A DNA stretch of 64,000 bases from Fennellomyces sp. T-0311 (taxonomy: Eukaryota; Mucoromycota; Mucoromycetes; Mucorales; Lichtheimiaceae), in contig JALLLT010000031.1 of assembly GCA_025266875.1 (NCBI GenBank), positions 1 to 64,000 on the forward strand. The letters run 5' to 3'. The position numbers and the translations under genes were made by a program. How positions within the stretch are numbered: position 1 is the first letter of the stretch; every line of letters starts with the position of its first letter. Positions 35,391-47,337 of this stretch are shown one piece after another. The notes beneath the pieces are model-generated. The model was not told the DNA's origin, did no database searches, and saw only the letters and a list, made by a program, of their open reading frames with translations.

Positions 35391-36988
35391 ATGCCGCTTC
35401 AGTCGCAAATCATAAACGCTCTGCCGCGTCGTCTTTTGGCCAGTCTATGGGCTTCTCAAGAAACAAGGCTTTCGGTAATATCACACTGCATTGTACATAG
35501 ACCATAAGCAGCTAATCCCAAAACACTACATAGCTATCGCAGTTTTCCATTGCGACGGAAAAGTAAAAAACGCTATTGACATGTGCATCTTTTGCTGTTT
35601 ATACTGACAGAAATACACAAATAGAGGCAACAGCAATAAACAACCATCGGTAACAACGCAACCGTTTCTATGTGATGAACTGCCGATCCGATACAGCCAC
35701 ATCCTGCGCCTGCTATCCACCCTCTCCCCCGAAATGCTTCAGACGCCCATGATTCGACATGTCGCTCACAGATACCTCCACGACATGTGCACGTTATTGC
35801 ACCCCTCACTTCGCGGAACCTCGCATAGGGCATTCACGGACTTAATTCGTCGGCTAAGACACCGACAAGCCGCCAGTCTGATACGTATGCGTTACGCTTT
35901 ATCCAGTTCTACTGCATTAATGGAAAACATCAACACCGTCGGCCTCGGCATTCAAGTCCTCACCGGTAAGCTATCTCGTTCTCTAAAGTCATCTTTTTCC
36001 CCTTAATGTTTCTTGGCATTTCAAAATATGCGGGGGGTTGATAGGGTCCCCTTCTTGTTTCAACCTTCCCCTTTTTAACATATCCCAAAAAAAGGCTCCG
36101 TATTTTGGTACTTATTTTACAATATTAGATCAACATGTTTCGTGGTCCGCCGATGACGGTATGAATGAACGCGTTCAAACCATCAATCCAGTGCAAGTTG
36201 CCATGCAGGCTATTCAAGACGCACGTCAAGTCTGTGCCTCCTGCTTGGGCCGAGACGCTCCGACCATCTCTATCGAACAGCAACCCAATCTCTCCTTGAC
36301 CTTTTTCCCCCACGTGCTGCATCGCGTCCTATTTGAATCCTTGGTATTGGCCCTAAGAGCTCGCATGCTCCAAGAGCAAAGCACGCGATCACCATGGTTT
36401 CATCGTACATTTTACAAAAAACCAGAAACGATAAAGCTGAATATCTTTGGTGGCCCCACCAGCATTGGCTTTCGATTACAAAATCCAGCTCCCTTGCTAT
36501 CAACTGATCTTGCGCATGATGTTCCGCGCGATCCTTTGGGCATACCTACCTGCGCATCTGTATTGAGCCATACCGAGCCCGACAAGCTGCGCGACGATAC
36601 AGATTTACTGGATGTTGATTGGCATGTGTGGAGCGGCTGGCGCTCAGCCAAAACGCTGGCGAGCCACTACGGTGGCAATCTGGATATCGTGTCGGTGGAT
36701 GGACTCGGATCTACAATGTATCTAGCTTTGGATCGCGATACCTCATTGTTGGAACGCTACCCTTCAAGGCGAACACTTAATTGTTCGGCTTTATTACATC
36801 ATCATCGTCGCACATCTGCAGCTGCAGCAACGGCGGCAGGATCACTTAAGGCTGCTGAGGATCAGCTGAATGCATTTCTGGCCGCCATCTCAGACCCAAC
36901 GCCAGCTTATAACCCTGCACGGAAAGACGAGATTTACCATTCTGTATCGTTGTCTGCAGCTGTTGCAGCGGCTGTAGGCCACGCCTAA
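35391..36988 (+). CDS. Mitochondrial PDK/BCKDK-family protein, probable pseudokinase (434 aa, four exons)
   Basis: Member of the mitochondrial pyruvate/branched-chain ketoacid dehydrogenase kinase family. Exons: 35391-35474, 35543-35562, 35625-35965, 36129-36988; total 1305 nt. The N-terminus MPLQSQIINALPRRLLASLW looks like a mitochondrial presequence. The all-helical domain has LCDELPIRYSHILRLLSTLS and INPVQVAMQAIQDARQVC, as in PDKs. In the ATPase domain the N-box, normally E..KN..RA, reads FESLVLALRA: Glu218 is kept but the Mg/ATP Asn position is Leu222. The DxGxG (G1) box cannot be found between TIKLNIFGG and the G2 area, and G2 is WSGWRSAKTL, not GYGLP. HYGGNLDIVSVDGLGSTMYL is well kept. 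It is probably not an active kinase and may be a regulatory partner, as in the paired fungal Pkp1/Pkp2. Confidence 0.8.
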
Positions 36989-37192
36989 AGTATAATAATA
37001 AGCTCTATGTTTCTTTATGTATATAGTGCCCCTTCTAATTATTCTCGCAAATACACATTATGCCCTTTCTTTTTTATACACCTTTTTTTTATAATAAACG
37101 AGTTTTTTTCTTCAAATATACATGTGCTTTTTTGTTCTAATACGCGTCCAGCAGCACAAACTTGCTTGCCGTCGTCTGCTGGACTACCATTG

Positions 37193-37692
37193 TTATTGCT
37201 TCCCCTTGAACCCAAACTTTTTCCTCTCGTAAAACAGGTCTACGCATCGTGTCAGCGTACTCTGCCCAAGACAAGCATATAACATTGCATTACCTGTTTT
37301 TGACGATCCTAGATTAATAATCTTGGGGCACCCTTCGCGATCCTTCTCTAATCGTGTACAGCCAACGCAATAATAAGCATCCGAGACACCAGGTGCACCG
37401 CAAATAACACAGCGACCCTGAAATGAGCCTAATATATAATGTTGGCATGCATTGAAGTGTTTCAAATCAATGACTTACCAAAGTTGCATTCATCGCAAAT
37501 ACGCACTAATGTTGCAGGACGTACGTAACTGTATAAAAATCGATCAGTTGTTGGTTTTCCTTACGAATCAGTAGAGATCGGTTCCTACCTGTCACAGATT
37601 ACACATTTACCATCACACTTTTCACACAGACGGCCAATGGCAATGCCAGGCTGTTTGCGGCAAAAGATTAAATCTGGATGATGCTTTGCCAT
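37193..37692 (-). CDS. RDS3: PHD finger-like splicing factor PHF5A/Rds3 (111 aa, four exons)
   Basis: Small zinc-knuckle core subunit of the U2 snRNP SF3b complex, contacting SF3B1 at the branch-site pocket. Exons: 37692-37589, 37528-37479, 37428-37294, 37239-37193; total 336 nt. The protein starts [20 protein letters not shown] and continues [52 protein letters not shown] and the near-invariant [20 protein letters not shown], ending [13 protein letters not shown]. Length (111) and all CxxC knuckles match the family almost residue for residue. It faces away from the PDK-like gene, with the two stop codons about 200 nt apart. Confidence 0.95.
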
Positions 37693-40683
37693 AAAGAAAC
37701 ACCAGCGCCTTTCGATTTTCCACGCAGCAAATGCATCAATGTCGCTATGTGACTATTGTTTCACGGCATGGCTTCCATGCCTGATCTTCCATCGAAACTT
37801 GTCATTGGATATGCATTGCAAAGAAGGCTATTGAAAACACTTTGTTTTCAGCACGGTGTGGCAAGTGGTGATGCGCAATGAATGCTAGTGATGTCAATGA
37901 AACATATAGATCTTCATTACATAGCAACACGTAAAGGATGCTTATGATAGCGCAGTCCGCAATACAATATCGGCGCTTAAGATCATCATCATACGGGTGC
38001 TATATCTTTCTTCCAGATGAATAACTAGATCACATGCCCGTCAATCTATATTAACCGATCCAACATCAACAACATCGCCTGTGCAACTTTCATGCAACTG
38101 GTTGCATCTTGGGGTCCACCTTGTTTCTCAAGGTAGTTTATGTATGTATACTTTCCAGGAGAGTTCTGTTACAGTAGTTAAACTGTTTATATTGCGTATA
38201 TGTACCAGAGACTAACTTCAGGGGAATACTGGTCGTTTTGGTAGGGAGTTTGTTGTCCAATCTTGGGTAAACAGGTACGTCAAACTTTTTCCCCAGTTTT
38301 TACGTAGATTATGCGAACCTGATGAATGTATTTTTGCGTCATCAGGAACACACATACATAGGAATAAATTCTTTGTACTGTACGCCTATGTACGTATAAC
38401 TAAAAATAATTGACATGGAACGTATACAGGTTTTCATCCACGTGTGTAGTATATTGATTGCTCAGATAATAACAAAAGAAAAAAGTAGACCCATTCATGT
38501 GCTAATAGTTGACATACCATTTTCGAAGTCAGGACATACTCACCATGGCAGAATGAGGAGCTTCATGCATAAGGAGATTCTATAACAGATTCGCAGAATA
38601 TAATACTACCAGTCACTCTGGAGCTAAAACGTGCATTTCAGATTGTGTCGATTCATTGCTATGAGCAATGAAATACAATTTATTAAGCGGATAAACTCAT
38701 CTGAGCTACTCTATCATGTCCACTATGTATTCTCGATAATGCCGATGATATGTTACGTAAAATGAACAAAAAGACAGATTCTAATCCCCGAGGAGATTTT
38801 TTTCCTCGAAGTATATCAGCCATGCATCAATAGGGAGTCGCTTTTGAGATAGCCCACTTGCAAACTCGGAACACATTTTCGCTTGGTACTGCATTGCACA
38901 CTTTTCCGAAATATGAAGTGAGGCGACCTCAAGTGAATCGACGAACAGACAGTGATAAACAATGCATCAATGTAAATCAAACTGTCCAAGACCGTACGTG
39001 CATGATTGAGCAAACCATTTCATCGATATAGAACTACATATATAAACATATCATCTGTTGCTCTTCATGAACACAAGCAATGAATCCTTGCAAATTGCCC
39101 AATGCATACAGTTTGCTTCGTACGTATAGACAGTCGCAATATATATATAGAATGAGAGCCAACAGAATATAGTCCAATGAACGCTCCATGACTCAGATAG
39201 TAGTAAAAGAAATACAACACTTGACAAATTGGGCATCTCGGTGGGCATTTTTAAGAAACACAAGGGACTTGTTTTTCATAATAGATGGCACTTGTATGTC
39301 ACAAACGTACTGTCAGAACCCCGCATGGGTGGTTTCCTTTTATTTCTTTCCTACATGCCAGCTCAACATAGGATTTATGTACAAATGTTTCTTTTCATTG
39401 TAAAATACGGCAATAAGGTCCGGCAAAATACACCAACAACCGATTAAATTGCCAAACATTTGCTGTGAGGGACAGCCATAGAAGGGATCATATAATGACA
39501 AACCGGTATACGGTCAAATCTGCTACTTTTCTTTTTACATACGTACGTAGCAAACAACACAAATAATTTTTCATGCGCCCATTCAGAAAGACATTTTCAT
39601 CGCAATGACCCTCATAAATTACGGATACGGTATGGACTTTAATCACCAACTGGCTGGATTGCTTCAAGTACTTGTTGAAGCCCGCATGCGAAGTCATATA
39701 GCAGGCAGTGTATGTATAAATAGGCTTACGCTCGCAACTAAACGCAAGAAGCTCATACTCATTCGTCACTTTATCATGAATATGCTGGCCTCTGAATTAG
39801 TTTGAATATCTTTTGTCGGACATCCTTCCCCAAAATCTACCTCAACCACAGGCTATTATACAGGAGCCTTTCGGGTATAAGAAAGAGTTTCACGGCTTTC
39901 CGGGCCAAAAGTATGACAATTTTAAACCAGTTTCCAAATTACGGTCTGATGAACAAGGAGGCAATGGAAGCTTTTTTTGAAAAAATAAAAGTCAAATTAC
40001 AAATACGTGTAGCAAAGAAGGAAAAGAGAAGGTAATAGCGAGCCATAAAAAATGCAAAGCGAACCACATTAGCTTATGTATTCCCATTCAATTGTGTGAT
40101 ACAAAACTTGCGTGGTTTAGTTTTTCTTGGCATGTCGTCGTCGTCGATGTGCTTTGCTATTGGGCTTGCTGGTGCGGCAGCGCCAAATACGCTCCCCACC
40201 GTGTTGTTGCTGTTGCTCTTGATTTTGAATAATATCCACTATGAAAGACATTTGCTCTTGTTGTTGCTGTCGCGGGGCAGCAGGATCTATAGTGAGTTTA
40301 ACGGATACGTTCAGATATATTACCTTTACAACACATAGCGCTTCAATTTTTTTTTTACCTTTTGGGAGATTGGTATTGGTTTTCGTGGCAAGCGAAAACA
40401 CGGAAAGCATAGCTTTTAAGAAAAGAGAAAAAGAAGCAGGCAAGAAACGGGACATCTCATTTTTGTATGTCTGGCATTTTGCAATCCATTTTTATTTACG
40501 TCACAGTGAATCGATGGACATCCAGCGCGGTACACGTATAAAGATCGTTTTATGTGTATTGACACAGGCAATCGATGACTGGCGCTTGACATGCATCGAC
40601 ACAACTTATCACATATGGTCTACGCGGATGATCCGCTGCATCTTTGCTTTGACAAGCTCGTGCAACTGTAGCAGCTAAATATT
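37693..40683. other. 3-kb gene-poor AT-rich region
   Basis: After the PHF5A promoter the DNA is AT-rich with only short open frames. One plus-strand frame, 39802-40035 (77 codons, ends KKEKRR, contains NKEAMEAFFEKIKVKL), has mild coding character but no partner exon or known motif. A possible small Gln-rich gene at 40117-40455 is listed separately. Confidence 0.35.
40117..40455 (-). CDS. Possible small Gln/Arg-rich protein
   Basis: The minus-strand block ends in EQQQQHGGERIWRCRTSKPN followed by a very basic tail (RRRRHAKKN). It is preceded by APRQQQQEQMSFIVDIIQ. A GT-AG intron (from CCAAAAG|GTAAAA near 40362 to CTATAG near 40289) would join it to an upstream segment. No family is recognised. 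The composition and basic tail could fit a nucleic-acid-binding micro-protein, or this may be chance. Confidence 0.25.
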   Translation of the reverse strand: MSRFLPASFSLFLKAMLSVFSLATKTNTNLPKGKKKIEALCVVKVIYLNVSVKLTIDPAAPRQQQQEQMSFIVDIIQNQEQQQQHGGERIWRCRTSKPNSKAHRRRRHAKKN

Positions 40684-42060
40684 TAATCAGCACTTGATTT
40701 AGATTGGATAAAAGCAGAAATACCTCTAATAAATGAGATGATAGATGGACTGTTTCATCCTTTCTCCAGCATATATTCAAGTATAACACTAATTTGCAAG
40801 AGCTGAGAACTATAATCTCACTGGGGATGACAAGTTGTACTAAAGGAAAACAGTATCCATTGATCGGTGAGTTATCTGTAATGTCAATGCAACTGCGCGG
40901 TCCAACGGCATCTTCCTACGCCACTTCCCACCCATGCCATGCTCCACGGTGGCCTTACTTTCAATTTCTCCGTCTTCATCGACCTGTTTGACGTGTCAAT
41001 ATAGCCACTTGATCGATTCATCCATTCTTACCTTATCTTGAATTTCCATTCTTTGTTTGTCAACTCTTTGGGATTGGTTCTAACGCACACCTGGTCTTGT
41101 TAAGCTGCTTAGCATGTTATAACAAACCGTTTCTTGATCCATTCAGTCCTTCATACCTCGCTTTTCAATGTTCTGCACCTGGATGCCTTGCTAATCAATC
41201 CGCGACTACGAACTGCCATACCGGTCGATCTACCATATACAGAGTGCAGCAAAAGTTAGCGACAACGGAGAATTGTATTTGTTACCTTGCGCACGTGGAG
41301 CATCCAGCAGCGACCGAGTCGTGTTTCAAGAGAAGAGTCGCTCAAATAGGTTGCCAGGGAATCAGATGCACCGAGCATCCGAATGTAGCAAGCACTAAAC
41401 ACTTGGGCATATCCTCGCAGCAAACGCGGTTTCCTCGGACCGTTCACTTCAAGGTATTGGCCCTGTCAAAGATATAAAAAGAAGTAGACAAAGAACAACG
41501 GAGGGAGACCCAAGTGAACCAGAATCCATGGCCACAAGGACCCATGAACTCCCTCAGAGGTTTACACTGAACGTGAGTCTGAACACCTACGATAATGCCT
41601 TTACTACGTAACTGGCGTGACAGGAACCTGACACCGATTGGATCACTCGAATGAGCAATCTCGGGCAGATTCTGAAAGTTGTGTGCGTTGCAGTTTGGCG
41701 AATGCCCTCCCCGCAAAGGTAGCAAAGACAAAACCGGGACCTCTCTCCGGGTACATTTGGCGAAAGAGGAGACCAGTGAACCATGACCAGGAAGCGCATG
41801 ACCCAGTGGCATCAATGACTTGAACGGAACACCAACTACAGCTTTCGCTGTCGACCATGCCTCCTCAATCACCGTACCGCCACAGAAGATAAATCGCAAA
41901 GCAGAACGCCGTTTTTTCCACTCTACTTGACAGCCACTGCAAACAGCAGCATGTCCAAACGGGACATTCTCACGGACAGGCCAAAGAGAATGGGAAGAGA
42001 GAGAGCAACGCGCTCATGATTTCTGTGCCGACCATACTTATAGCCGCCCACCAAAAGTCA
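40684..42060 (-). repeat. Dispersed repeat, copy 2 (longer), with spliced coding remnants
   Basis: 40684-41525 matches copy 1 (20641-21484); this copy continues to about 42060. The minus strand carries a chain of coding-like blocks. The first is 41899-41520 (CGGTVIEEAWSTAKAVVGVP ... CGHGFWFTW). It joins across a GT-AG intron ending ATCTTTGACAG (41470) to a block with VNGPRKPRLLRGYAQVFSAC and TYLSDSSLETRLGRCW. After a second intron come QRVDKQRMEIQ and GMGGKWRRKMPLDRAVAL. Some frames contain stops. It looks like a decayed multi-exon gene carried by a repeat; the family is not recognised. Host gene family versus transposon cannot be decided here. Confidence 0.6.
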
Positions 42061-44223
42061 CCCAGACAATCCAAGCGCACTGGTGCTATGTTACAGAGGC
42101 AGAAACATCTTTCATGATGCCTAGAGTATAGTAGGTATTACATGCACCTTCTAATATGGGTATTGAACTTGCAACACCTCACCCAGCTGGTGGACAGTAC
42201 TCCTTTTCATGGATACATATACAACCGCTGATTTTTGGTTCCTACATAGCGGAGCATGGCTGTCAACGACTTGCATAAAAAGCTAATTTCATGACACGAA
42301 TGGCAACAAGGCTTGAATGCGATGTGCAACAAAAAAGGTGATAACAACGCAACCTGTCATCTTGGGATGTACAGAAGTTCTACACTACATTTTTTTGTCG
42401 TTAATTTCATTAACACTCGCTTCGATAGCTGCCTTTGCCTATTTTATCCACCAAACTCGTACATAGCCACTACTATGATGTACCCTAGTGCTAGAAAACC
42501 AGCTTGCCGTCTTTGCTTTGTATGCAATACGTGAGTCAAAGCGCAAGCGTAGCCTTTTCACCATACTGATGATATTTTATTATCATTTCGCCGCAGAATA
42601 GCAACAGAGGAACAATTTAATAGTATAAATGGATAGGACGTACTTTATTTATTCTCTTTTGTCAGTATAAAAGTGCAGTTATAAGTATACCAGAAGCCAT
42701 TGCACAGTTGATTTGGTAGTATTTAGCACTAAATTTGTGCAACCCCAGGTATGATAGTAGAAAAAAATTGTGTGATCAAACTCATTACCGTATGTACATA
42801 CTCACAAAACGTTCGAAAGGGTTCCGGTTACAGAAAATTAATGCATTGCGCGTGCCAGAGACTTGACGAAATGTGCCTCCGAAATTACATGCTTTGTACC
42901 ATTGTTGAACGTAATTAATATAAGTGGTAGTCGTTAATTTCTTGCGCAGGAACGATCACCCGGCCTCGCTACGGCGATGTCCATTTCTAGAAGCGCAAGT
43001 TATATGCATTGAGGAAAAAATTAAAAGTGAACTTGAAAGCACAAGAATGCAACACCGAGCTATCGTGTGGTGGCAATCATGCGAACCCCAACTAGATGAA
43101 CAATAATGGCACCAAGTACAAATCTATTATGATGATTGCGTATGATCTATATGTCATCCTTCGGAAGCTGAGAAAACTATAATTATATGTACGTACGCAA
43201 AAGTAAGCAAAGCGCCAAGGAACCATTTATAACTCTCATGTTCGGCGAAAGTGTACACTAAAGATCGCGCTATTTTGCTAGCAGTCCATTGTGTCGCTGC
43301 CAATCATCTTACTGACAACACTTAGTGGCGACTCACTGTGGTCCATAGCTTCTGATGAGGATGAGGATGTTTGCGACTCATAGCTGTCTTCCTTTACGAG
43401 TTGACGGGCAATAAAATAATTTTCAAGTACGAAGAAAATCTACCCAAAGAGCCTTTTTACCGCCATCGGACGCGGGACTCATTTTTGGCTTTCATCCGGT
43501 AAAGCATATAGGGACAGTGAATTGGAACGATGATGTAGCAATCTTCATTTTATTCACTGGACTTCGGTGGTACGATTCTCACGCAATTGTTTTTGAATTA
43601 TTAGTAGCACTTACGCATGCATGGAATCACGCCATACTATTTTGAATCGATTAATGTTATATTTTTCTATCCTATCATTGTTACAATGACTGAGGAATCG
43701 GTAAAACCCTCAGCAATAGAGCACATTGGTAGCAGCTGCGTTCTCGATGATCGTTGACAAATATCACTATAGTACTTATGTACGTCGTAATCGCGACGAT
43801 GCTCATTATTTGGTCTGAAATATGCAAGTATATGTTGAGTAGTAGTAAACGGAAACACATATCTCTCTTGCTTGCAGGCATCCCAACACTATAATACTAC
43901 GTATAGTAACACTTCTGAGCCAAAACTTTCCGTGGAAGCACTTCATACTGCTTTAATATTAACAAATAGTGATTACAATGGACGACGACTGATGTGGCGT
44001 AAAAAGGGACAAATGGTAATCCAACGTTTCAAATTAAGTATCAAACAGGCGTTTACTTTGATTAGTATATCAAGTTATTATATTAGTTATACGTAAAAAT
44101 TTATTACAAAGGTATGATAAACATACAAAAGCAAATTTATAGTTTAATGTATGGGGATGACATTGTAGTACATATACAATTCACAGGCCTTGTGCACAAT
44201 GTTCTTCCACGGAATCGATATCC
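42061..44223. other. AT-rich intergenic region
   Basis: No recognisable gene. Short frames such as 42924-43106 and 43872-44096 have no motifs. The 3' flank of the membrane-protein gene lies at the right end. Confidence 0.35.
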
Positions 44224-45126
44224 TTATTGCTGAGCAAAGTATTTCTGTTCTTCACTAGCCCGAATAAACTCTTGCCGGTTGGTATCATAAGGAGCATTGG
44301 GATTCCACGAATCTTCATTGTTTAGAGGCTCTCCGGATATATAGTCGTTCTTAATTTGGTTTTCGCGGATGCGCCGCATCCAGGTAGTCTGGAACAGCCC
44401 AACCATCATAAGCAATGCAAGAGATCCAGCAAGTCTGACCATAAATAGCATTAAAAGTCCACGGACGTTAAGTAGGTCCTTTGTCACGGTCAGCACAGCG
44501 ACTGTTACGGATCCAGCTGAGACGCAGATCAGAAGAAAGCCGACGACATAGAAAGAGCCAGCGAATGGTCGCACATCGCGATGATACGACATCGCAATTA
44601 ATTGTACCATAAACTGCACTACGAACAATCCGTTGGCCATATACTGGAAGAGGTACAGAACCGTGTATCCATAATTGTCCGTTATCCCAATTCCGTCTAA
44701 GATTGCGAGAACGATGTTGATGATAATCAGTATAACTGTCCAGATCTTCACATAGGATTCTGCTCGTGCTGCTTTCTTGTACTTTGCTGGATCTTGATAC
44801 CGTAGCCGTGCCTCGCCTGACAGATGAAGGATCCGAAACAAAAGATACCACACCAGCGGTGGAAATATGTTGTTAAAAAACGTGGCAGCAATGAGAATTT
44901 CAAAGGAAAATCCTCCCGTCGCATACGATGTAACGAAGATCAATATTTCGCATATAAGTAGACTGAGAACACTGGCAATCGAAAGCGCGTGCACCATACG
45001 TTGTTGTCGTCCGGTTTTCAAACTTGAGGTTACCGATCCAATCAGCGCTCCGAAGCTCACAATGGTTGTAGCAATGTTGCCTCCCAGGAATGCTTGTACT
45101 TCAAGGGTATCCCAAACAGTGTCCAT
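44224..45126 (-). CDS. Seven-transmembrane-helix protein of unknown function (300 aa, single exon)
   Basis: Integral membrane protein with about seven hydrophobic helices: residues ~17-32, 45-67, 75-98, 126-147, 155-180, 190-215 and 220-246. A soluble, charged C-terminal tail of about 50 residues follows (NQIKNDYISGEPLNNEDSWN to EEQKYFAQQ). Topology resembles fungal receptor-like or RTA1/PTH11-like membrane proteins, but I see no diagnostic motif of those families. The only notable loop is LHLSGEARLRYQDPAKYKKA between helices 3 and 4. The open frame is uninterrupted from ATG to TGA... stop at 44224, with no introns needed. Function not assigned. Confidence 0.75.
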   Translation of the reverse strand: MDTVWDTLEVQAFLGGNIATTIVSFGALIGSVTSSLKTGRQQRMVHALSIASVLSLLICEILIFVTSYATGGFSFEILIAATFFNNIFPPLVWYLLFRILHLSGEARLRYQDPAKYKKAARAESYVKIWTVILIIINIVLAILDGIGITDNYGYTVLYLFQYMANGLFVVQFMVQLIAMSYHRDVRPFAGSFYVVGFLLICVSAGSVTVAVLTVTKDLLNVRGLLMLFMVRLAGSLALLMMVGLFQTTWMRRIRENQIKNDYISGEPLNNEDSWNPNAPYDTNRQEFIRASEEQKYFAQQ

Positions 45127-46172
45127 GTTTGATAAATTGTTGTTCGATTATTGGTGAACGAAAAAAATTTTTTTTGAACATGATTTAAACCGAAATATAT
45201 ATGGCTGGTGGTTTTTGTGTATGCGTAACTACTGTTCCTGAGGCTGAGCAAAAGGGCATAGCCGTTGCAACTTCAAGCTAGACACGATCAAGTGTTACAA
45301 AGTTAGAAAGTAGGTGTTCAGGACGTAAAGCCCAGTATAAAACTATAGCAAGTTTATGAAAATACACATAGAATAATCGCTTGCAATTAATACATTTTAG
45401 TGATTCTATGTAAATAGTTATTGCACTTTTCATATCCAAGTCGGTAGAGATTACAAATGTAGTTTTACGTACACTGTGCTGCTATTCGCACGACGTCGGG
45501 TTTATAGTTTGATCTGATCTAAAAAAATACGTGCTCCGTTTGTTTCTCATGGCATGCTTTCGATTAGGCTGATGTGTTTCTACCTTGACATCCAAAAGAA
45601 ACTTGGGCTTTTTCTAGGGCACAGCCGCACTTTAAAACAGCGACTGATGAGCCCATCAAGTTGCTCAATGTTCAATACACTAATCACATCTATCCATTGT
45701 TGCTGAGCGCTTGCCTGGCGGGCAGCATTTACGCTACTGAGTGTTTTGTACACCATTTGGTGGACTAGTTGTATTTTAATTGACATCGAGAGTTATTCAT
45801 GACAAAATAACGGTTCGTTGGTGCTCAAGTATAAAAACGACTGTTTATAAAAGAAAGTTCAGACCGTCGCACTGTACTTCTCATGTTCGGCTAAATCAAG
45901 TGTGGTGATACGAACACATCCTGCGCCACTTTCTTTAATCAACGCGCCATAATTATAAGCTTCTGACTTATTTTGTACGTACGTATCTCATAGGCTTCTA
46001 AAAATACATAGTTGCACGTTGATCTCGAAACTGGCGCACAAAAGTACGGGCTGTTCAGGTTGTGAGAAGTTATCAGATGTGCTGGACGTAAAAGTACGTA
46101 AAATTAGCCCTTCATACTTTATCTCAGCGACGTACAATTATGTGCAAATGATTGAGGCTGGCGCTTCCTCTA
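45127..46172. other. Intergenic region upstream of the membrane-protein gene
   Basis: AT-rich. A minus-strand frame at 45580-45786 (68 codons) has no recognised motif. No gene is called. Confidence 0.35.
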
Positions 46173-46344
46173 CAATGGCCGCTTTATATAAGGATACGAT
46201 GGTGCAGCCCAAACTTTATCGTTATATCAAAATATCGTTATATAAAATGGGATTTGGCAGTGATTACCGTATTGGTGCATCAAGAATTGTATCGTTATAG
46301 CGAATTATCGTTATATAAAATATCATTATATAAAGCGACCACTG
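46173..46344 (-). mobile_element. 172-bp MITE (copy 2), Tc1/mariner-pogo type
   Basis: Inverted relative to copy 1 (25579-25750), same length, flanked by TA (46171-46172 and 46345-46346). The left end reads CAATGGCCGC where copy 1 has CAGTGGCCGC, a single change in the terminal motif. No coding capacity. Confidence 0.85.
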
Positions 46345-47337
46345 TATCTAGTTCACCATCTAGATGATGACCTTGGAGTTGTTACAGAATAACATCGTTT
46401 ACTACTTGAAGAAATCGGTAGTCTTGAGATTGTATTAATGGATATCCACAAAAAGAATACGCTTAAATATCATTTTAGTTATTTATTTGAAGGCATTAGC
46501 TTGCCTTAAAAAATGCAGTAGCAGTACGCAAAAAACGACGCTAAGTATGAAATTTGTTAAGTTGTATACATTGGCGGGATTGATGAACAATGGAATATAA
46601 TCCGGTTAGGTGCTCACGCACTGATTCCAGAACCCTTGCGTAATGCCTGACAAACCAAATGTTACAGGGCGCATAAATAATAACGACAAGCAATTCATTC
46701 ATCACGATGTATAAGTATATTGCGGTTTCGCAACGTGTTGTCTATTAGAGAATCAAATATTTTCAGCTATTTTTGCTCTTGATCAATCGAACAGGTTAAT
46801 TCATTGTCGGATGATTCTACTACCTACCATATTCGACAAGTATACGACCAAGGATAATACATGCCTGATGGCGAATAGGCCGAGTAGCAGTAACTTTAAG
46901 AAATTTACGCTGTGTTATCAACAATGTAATAATTAATTTACGATGGAAATGTAAGCTGAACACGTCCTGCTTACTGACGTCAAGAAATAGGTATGTAAGA
47001 AGCATCAATGGTAAGGATAAAAGCTTCGCCGAGGAGTCGTAGTAGTAGGACTAGATTGTTTAGATTAGTAAAGCTACTGCAAAAATACATAGTGTATAGA
47101 CGAACGCCCGGTAAAATGGTTGTCTTTGATAATCTCTCATGCCTTGCATCGACTTATTCAAGGCCAGGCTTGTGCTTCAGCCTACTAATTTGATCCCAGG
47201 CTGCAAAAGGTTTTGGTACTGGATCATGGCAAAGGCCGCGCCACAGAGATACCAGGGCACATAATTTTTAGGCGCAGTTATGTTGATCATGCAGCTGGAA
47301 CCAAACCCTTCTTTCTTTTCACTGTGCTTATTCCCCA
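46345..47337. other. Intergenic region before Dom34
   Basis: AT-rich, with the Dom34 promoter at the right end. No other feature is recognised. Confidence 0.35.
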
